Origin: Scatophagus argus
Lineage: Eukaryota > Chordata > Actinopteri > Scatophagidae
DNA length: 64,000 nt
Assembly (NCBI RefSeq): GCF_020382885.2
Contig: NC_058512.1
Coordinates: forward strand, 10,132,802-10,196,801
Direction: 5' to 3'
How positions within the stretch are numbered: the stretch's first letter is position 1; every line of letters starts with the position of its first letter. The notes under the pieces are model-generated. The model searched no databases. It saw only the letters and a program-made list of their open reading frames with translations, and was not told where the DNA came from. Made by a program: the position numbers and the translations under genes. This document shows positions 56,831 to 64,000 of the stretch, piece by piece.

Positions 56831-59800
56831 TGGGTAAAGTGCAGGAAAGCTCTGTTTTTATTTTCCGACATCTCCACTGTTAAATATGTGTATTGATCTG
56901 AGGATTTTGCATACTGATTCAAGTCCAGCGGAAGGAGTAATTGTGCTTAACAACGGAAAACTCTCCTATTAGGGCTTAGCTGATGCCAGACAAGACAGTG
57001 TATTTCCTACAGATAAAGATGGCATCAGGGTTTAAAAAGGGGTCAACAGGATTCCCTTTAGCCAAAGAGTGTAGGGATTACCAAAGTCTGCAAAGAGCTG
57101 ATTTTCTTACAGATTATGTACAATCTGTTCTCAGCAACAGAGCCACATATTCACAAGATGCAGGAGCAGCATCAATCAGCAGCCTTTTTTATTCAAGGGC
57201 AAATAAGGTTCCTGTGCAGCATCTATCAACCTGCACTCACCTCAGTGCACCTAAACAGGGATGAACAGGAAGCTAATGTGCAACACTTAGGCAAGAAGTA
57301 AAGAAAACAACAGCTAATTGTTCTGTGACATTTAGAATAATAACTGCTTAAATGTATTATGCTGCTTAACTGCATATATGGACTAATGTTAATATTAACT
57401 TATGATATCACAGAGCACATGCTAACCGCAATGTTGTGAGCACTTGTCTGTGTTGGGTAGACATGCTTTCTTATAACTCAAAACTTTACGAATAGAATAC
57501 AAAATGATAAAGATGCCAGGTAGGAGTACTTATTGCAGCGGTAACTGCAAAACTTAGCTTAGAAAAACTGTTTGTAGAGGCAGGAGAAGATGTAAGAAAA
57601 GGCAACCACAAATCTGAAATCACCAGTAATTTAAAAACTAACTGATATTCCAAACTAAATACAGAAGACTGAAGGATTACAGCTGAAAAACTATCCTGCT
57701 AACTATGGCTTAGATTAGTAAACAAAGAAAACAAGGTGTAAAATTTGTTAATCAAATCTTGATTACAGACAAGATGCTTTAATCATTGGCTCCAAGTGGC
57801 TGATATTCACTTTAAAAACTCTTTAATTTGTTGTGCACAGATTTCAGCAGCAAGCTGTTGCTCATAACGCGAGTGTAAATCAAAAAGCTGTAAAAATGAG
57901 ATAAGCGTAAATTAGCCGGCTCCCTGCTGTGTGTTAGAGCACAATAAAGTTAAGCACAGAGGAGTACCCAGTAAGTATATGATCCACTTAAACCATCTGA
58001 ATACTGCATTTTTGACAAACTACTGCATCCATTGTTACCTTTCGATAAAGAAACCACTGTCCACAAGTCTTTCACTTTCAAACTCAGTTTTAGCACAATG
58101 ATAAACCTTAATTTGATGTTGAGTTGAAAGAATTATCAAAAAATACATTTTACATTATGTGCATTCTTGCACATCATTTTAGGCTTATACCAAATATTTT
58201 AAAAAGTGTGTCCAAATACTCAGCACCTCTTAACAGTGTAGTATACGAGCCTGACCACTAGATGTCAGCCTTTACTTTAAGAAAGTTGGACTGGCTATAT
58301 GGAGGAGCAAACTCAACTCACTCATGCAGAGTGCTACAAAGATTATTGTTTGAATTTTCCAGCATTTACACTTCTTCTTACTATATTCCCTTCTTACTAT
58401 ATGGTTTTATCTTAATCTTTTCATGTTGGTGCTGTAATTGATGCAGACTTGCAGCACATCAGTTACTTTGCAAAATCTATACTTGACTCAAACATTTTAT
58501 GAAAGAGGATTGTGAACACAGTGATATTATCACCAAAAAGATTCTTGTCTTGCGTTGAAGAACGGAGCTCATTATTGCAGGTGTTCACAGATAAAATGTT
58601 GCACATCCTGTACACAGACTGCTAAATGCTTCATCTCTCTAGTTGATTTGAAGTTTCTGATTACACTTCTGAACTGATTAAACAGGCAGGCTGAGCACAC
58701 TGTCAGTCTTATTGTAGATCTGAAGAGAGTTCCAACCTTCAGGTCATGTGGTTGTCAGAAGAAAAATGTTGTAGGCTCTTTGAACATGATCCTAATCTAA
58801 CAATGTAGGAAAACCTATCCAGTTAGAATAGTTACAGGCTGTGCCCAATAAATTACTAAGAGTGCAGTGATGATTTGTTGTCGTTCCAGTATTTGCATTG
58901 TTACACTTATGCACCTTATGACATTTATTTCACTCAATAAATGCATGTTTTACAAAGGTAGCCCCCTTCGGTCACAAATCTGAAGTGAATGCAGCAGGTG
59001 CGTTCAGGTTTTATTTGCAATGACAATTTCAAACATATCTTCAGGGTAGGAGGGATGAAAATATCAGCATAAACCAGGAATCCCTTTGGCACAATTCAAT
59101 TTGTTTGTTTTTTTCTCAAATGCTCGGTGAAAAAGCTGACCTTTACAGAAGGCTAATTTTCCTGCATGGTCAATTTGTGCCACAAGATCACCAGGTGTTT
59201 TATGACAGGCCTCCCACTCAGGCAAGTATTATCGTCAGCTGTGGATCACAATGCCAAAGCAACACCAGTGACACAGATTCCATGACTTTCACATATCTGT
59301 ACTGCACACTGCTCTCATTTGCAAATGGCTGCTGATCTCTTTTCCCACACAAAGTTTTGTGCAGAAAAAAAGCCACAAGCAATGGCAGTTGCAGACAAAT
59401 GGCGTCAAATCATGATGCAAATGTTTGATAAATTACAAAAGGGAGGACTGATGCCAGAGTCTGTAGCTGGCAGTTGAGACAGGAACTCTGCAGCCTCACT
59501 TTCCCCTTCCTCTCAAGCAGAGTCAGTGGGTGACTGCCTGTTTGAAGCTCTTCCCCTGGGCTCCAGGGTTCTGTGGGATCCGGGTGTGCTGACACTGTTA
59601 GCACGCCTGATATGAGAGTCTGATCAAAGCTGGCTCATTCTGCCTGACCGATTTCCACAGGATTAAGGATTAGGGAGACAGGAAGCTGGGAGAGGCACGG
59701 AGACAATCTGGGAGAGACAAAAAGGGATAGTGAGGGCTATGGAGAGTGAGAGGGATGGAAAAATGTTGGAGACAGAGGGATCATAAGGCATTGGCAGAGA

Positions 59801-61877
59801 ATATCTTGAGAAACAGAAGAGAGAATAAAGTCAGTGAAGTGATTTACAAAACAAATAAATCAATAGACTATAAAGTAGAAGAAGAAATACTGACTTTTCT
59901 GTATAGCATATCCTTTGGAGTGATTTAAAAGACAATTTTTAGCAGCTTTAACTTTTCTGGCTGGACATTGTGGCAGCTCTTGTGTTCAGCAAGAGCTGTA
60001 ATTTCTGCAATAGCTTTGTTTATTAGGTCTGATATGTAGCTGGGACACAAACCCTGCTGCGCTTTACTGGTGAAATATTCAAATCAATCAACAGGAAACC
60101 AGTGCAGAGCTGCTGAACAGGGGGGATGATCTTTTGTTCTTAAGTTGCTTCATTTGTCTTGCTGGTGCAGTTGTGCGAACAGAAAAGACTGACTGTAATT
60201 ATGGTAACATAAATGTAGAACTATAACATGTTTTTAAGGTTGCCAAATGACAAAAGATAGTATGTTTAAAGTAATAGGAGACCAAAATCAAGATCTGTGA
60301 GAGAGCTACCAAAAAAGCTAAGATGCTGTGAAAACCTTTCAAAGTGGTTATCAAAAGTAGACATATCATCATATGATCATCAGTAAATGACTGATTGTGA
60401 ATTTCCGTGCAATATCTTCTCCTTCAGGACAGAGATTGAAACCTTTTGCATTCAAATACATCAAAACATGCACAGTGTTAATGTTTCTGTCACGCTTGGG
60501 GATCTGTCTAATTTGAGGTCAGTTAGATCATGACAGTTTTGACATTTTAAGGTGAGATGTCAACAACAGCTGTTGAGCCTAAAGGGAAACAACCAAGTTT
60601 AGAGCCAGGGCTTTTGTATGTTTGTCTTGTCTGAACAGGAACTTTCCACTTCTTTGCTGTACCAAAAAGGCCTTGAAAACGTGCGTCCTTCTGTGTAAAT
60701 GAGACTGAAATGGATAGGGACATCCCAGTGTGGATTTTTGGTGGTTTTTGTGGCAGGTGTCGGTTTCATATGCCTGAATTATTTTATCGCTCCACTGGTT
60801 TCTGTTTCTAACGAATTTGCCGAAAACCGAGAAATGAGACATTTCTGCAGTGTTAAACCGCTAAAGAAGAAGGGCTTTCACATTAAAATGGAGGCAGTAA
60901 TTAATGATATATACTGAACGGGGTGATAGGGATAAAGAGACACAGTGGTAGGAGACAGTTACAAGGAGGAGAAAAGGTGACAATACCTGCCTTCCAGTCC
61001 AGATTAAAAGGGCCAGATGAAAGGTCAGGGACAGGCAAAATTGTTCACCCCCACCGGATGAGCACTCTCACTGGCCTATAGCCGATTAATTATCTCACAG
61101 TTCATGACACCAGGGTTGGTGTCCAGGCAATTACATTACACTACATACCCTGAGCAACCTGATATGGGGATTTTTTCCTGCTGGACAGTGTGTGTGTGTG
61201 TGTGTGAGGAAGAGGGGAGGAGTCTTTTTACACACTGGTGGCATCCATAATGACAAATGACAAAGCGATAATTCACATCATGCTCCAGCGCTGTCATCAC
61301 TGCCTTTCTGTCTGTTCATGCATGTGTTTTCTGTGGCTGCAGTCAAGCGAAACACATTCTTTTTTCCTTTTTTTCTTTTCTTTTCTTTTTTTTTACTGTT
61401 CCCATAGATTAACCAGAAGTGGAAGAAACACATGAAAAAGAACGACCCATTCTCAGCCTGTGGCTTGCTGCCTCATTTGCCCGAGCCTCTATCAATTCTT
61501 GGTTATAGCCAATAGCAATAAAGGAAGTGGTCCCACTGTCACAGAAACAGTTGGCACGGAAACAGCACATTACACCATCGTCCAATCCCCCTCCCATTCC
61601 TTTGTCGTCATTTCTCCCCTCCCCTCCCTTCCTCTCCTCTTCTCTCCAGTCCCCTCCTCCTCCCTTGCTCCCTATCTTGTATGTTTTTTCAGTCATCAAT
61701 GAAATCACAACCAATCCTGCTGCTGGCCTGTCAGCAAGCATATAATTCCTCAGGAAACAGATCTACTCCTGGTCTCATCTCAGGGCTCAGATTCCTTAAT
61801 GGCCAATGTATATTTTATCATTATAGCATGAAATAAAGATACACTGGATGCTGTATCTGCCCCCATCAAAGCTTGTT

Positions 61878-61902
61878 TCTCTCTCTCTCTCTCTCTCTCT
61901 CT
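61878..61902. repeat. (CT)n microsatellite
   Basis: About 12 CT units. Confidence 0.9.
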
Positions 61903-62138
61903 TTTACTCTCATGATTTAATCCTGACCATTTCCCCCTTCTCTCTATCCCTGCTGACTCCTCCCTCCATTTCTGTCCTGCGCTGCCTCTCTCTGCCTCTC
62001 TGTCTCTGACACACTCGAACACACGCACACATATATACACGCCCTCCACCCCCATCGCTGCAGTGTCTCAACTGCCTTGGAGCAAACAAGAGAGGATATA
62101 GAACACAGACGTTAATAAGACAGAGAAAGAGGAGCACT

Positions 62139-62141
<3 letters not shown>

Positions 62142-62180
<39 letters not shown>
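62142..62180. repeat. (GA)n microsatellite
   Basis: About 19 GA units. A (GT)n run follows at 62696-62720. Confidence 0.9.
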
Positions 62181-62182
<2 letters not shown>

Positions 62183-64000
62183 TACGTGAGTGTTTGTAAC
62201 TCTGTGAACATGAGGAAGATATGAAGATGAAGCAGCAGGACTAAGGGTGGATTGCACACAGCCTTTCTCTCCCTGCAAAGGCTTGTCTGCAGTGTCCCTT
62301 ATAAATGGATGCTGGCTTGTGAACACGGTAAGCCTGACTACTCTCATATAGACACACAGCTTTTTTTCTAATCACCTCAAAGCTGGCTTGCTTTGGGTAC
62401 AGAGGAGGAGCAAGATGCTTTTTCATTACAGGCGTTCTGCATAGGGCAAGTGTGTTTTCCTGATAAAATGGGGAAGGTGATGTTCAGAGATGGCACCAAG
62501 GCAGGCAGCCTTGTCCAGTCCCCTCCTCCACCCTGCTAGCTCTGTGCCAACGGACGCTGCTATCCTCTGCTTGCAATTTGACTCATCATCTCCCCAGAGC
62601 ATCTCTTCGATTCTTACAGAACACTTTAATCGGAAAGCGGCGCTTAGTTCATGTAATTACTGTATGTAGGACAAGTGAAAGATGCATCAAAGGTCTGTGT
62701 GTGTTTGTGTGTGTGTGTGTTCATGTGCATGTCTCTGTGCTTTGTCCAGGCCATAAGCTTTGCAATGAAAAGAGGGGAAATGAGAGAGTAAAAACACCAC
62801 CGCACACGATCAGGTGTTCATTACTTACAACTTTACGAGACATTCAATGTGAATTTGCAGTGGGAGGTGTGCAAATCCCATGGAGCTTGGCTCTGCGGGC
62901 ACTGGGATAAGCGGCCAAATTGTGGCCTGACAGTGGAGCTAACTGTCTGCTGTTCTACTGAGGAAAAATTACTTCGACATTCATTAATAATCATAGTTCA
63001 TTTGTGTGTGGTGGTTTCTCTGTGTTTATGAATGTAAATCTTAATGGCGAGAGGGGGGGAAAGAGGAAGACAGCAGAGTGTGTTTGTTACTCAGCTGGCA
63101 AAACAGGTTGATTTGTGACATTTTCTGTTTCATCTTCCATATTTTCAACAGATCATCACTGTCATTTTTTTCAATGGGGGTTGGGATTGGTTGTGTAGCA
63201 TCCGGAGAGCATGTGTATTTGTGTGTACTGTATGTGTGTTACATACTTGAGAGAGAGAGAGAGAACCAGTGCAGGGAGGGGTCGAGGGGCTGGGGGGGGT
63301 TTGAGGCAGATGGGGCAGAGGGGCGGAGGTTGATGCAGCAGAGAGCAAGAGACAGAATGAAGGAAAGAGAAGATTTGGAACAGACTGGATGGGGGGGGGC
63401 ATTATTTCATGGTGATAGAAAGACATGCTTTTCTTAGCATGTGATACAGAAAGAAGAAGAAATACTGGATGTGTCTGTGATAGTTCCACCAGTAGCAGCT
63501 CTCATCGAGGCCCTCAGACATCCATGCATCAAGGCAAAGATGGTGGATAAATTCCACCAAGCCTTTATCTCTGGAGCACTACTGGTACCAAAATGGATCA
63601 GGAATATTAGATTGATACTTATGCTGAACCCAGTGTAATGTTGCCCGATTGAGGTTTGTGAGAAGAACAGCATAGGAATATTGATCGCTGTCACAGCATA
63701 ATGCTGACAGATTGGGTATAAACCTTTGTGGGTAGCTGCAAGTTGAACTTATTCTTCCCCCACAAGAAAATGCTCTACATTTTGGACTCACCATTAGCTA
63801 ATATGCATGTGTATCATGTTTCTTTTCATCTCTTGTTATCTGTGAGTTTTTCAACAATGACCAAAAGCAATGCTGGTTTCATTAAAAACTCAAGAGCTCT
63901 GAGTTGTGATTTAAGGTGGCAAATCTGCAGATACTTAATTCTTCATGATGCCATCTGAAGAGAAAATGCAGGTTAAGGTCACGTTTCTGCCATGTCAGTT

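Larger units (their letters stand above)
54000..64000. other. Intergenic region upstream of sppl3
   Basis: No coding exon was identified on either strand. Contents are repeat remnants (55190-55440, 56560-56830), microsatellites, and two complex blocks (about 61000-61150 and 62600-63010) that could be conserved regulatory elements. In human the neighbour in this direction is HNF1A; none of its coding sequence is recognisable here. Confidence 0.5.

Noticed and set aside
61910..62347. 145-codon minus-strand ORF
   Set aside because: Dominated by Ser-Leu repeats from the (GA)n microsatellite.
53600..64000. Coding exons of hnf1a expected next to sppl3
   Set aside because: None of the conserved POU-specific or homeodomain words was seen on either strand; the gene, if linked, is outside the window.

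Overview
The window is vertebrate nuclear DNA, almost certainly from a ray-finned (percomorph-like) teleost. Coding sequence is split into short exons with consensus GT/AG junctions, introns and spacers are AT-rich with many microsatellites, and several repeat families typical of fish genomes are scattered through it. Three protein genes, a stranded 3' gene fragment and a two-hairpin microRNA cluster can be read. No CRISPR array, operon or prokaryotic feature is present.

Layout, left to right. (1) 575-3062, + strand: the last seven coding exons of a facilitative sugar transporter of the GLUT11-like class; its 5' half lies beyond the left edge. (2) 4667-5125, + strand: only the last two exons of a PiT-type sodium-phosphate symporter (SLC20A1-like), with intact splice sites and stop but no upstream exons. 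(3) 6416-12088, + strand: a complete 17-exon cytosolic purine 5'-nucleotidase II-like gene (501 aa) that keeps all HAD-phosphatase catalytic motifs and lacks the acidic tail of NT5C2. (4) 20.2-20.8 kb, - strand: mir-130c and mir-301c hairpins about 0.45 kb apart. Three evenly spaced inverted CCAAT boxes at 22.60-22.69 kb are a plausible promoter, and a poly(A) signal at 18.45 kb a plausible end, of the primary transcript. (5) 30.8-53.43 kb, - strand: complete sppl3 (signal peptide peptidase-like 3), 11 coding exons and 383 aa, with a 9.8-kb first intron and an inferred 3-kb 3' UTR. (6) 53.45-64 kb: no coding exon found; repeat remnants, among them a hammerhead-ribozyme-bearing Penelope-type sequence.

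Mobile DNA: an internally deleted pogo-family DNA transposon in the last sppl3 intron, a tRNA-like SINE in a nucleotidase intron, at least four pieces of one non-autonomous element, a possible transposon-derived ORF in sppl3 intron 5, and other fragments.

The genes do not form a pathway. The notable arrangement is that the left half (GLUT11-like, mir-130/301) recalls human 22q11 while sppl3 recalls human 12q24, consistent with the ancestral vertebrate 12q24/22q11 linkage. All exon models come from reading splice sites and conserved protein motifs by eye; no alignment, RNA or database search was run.
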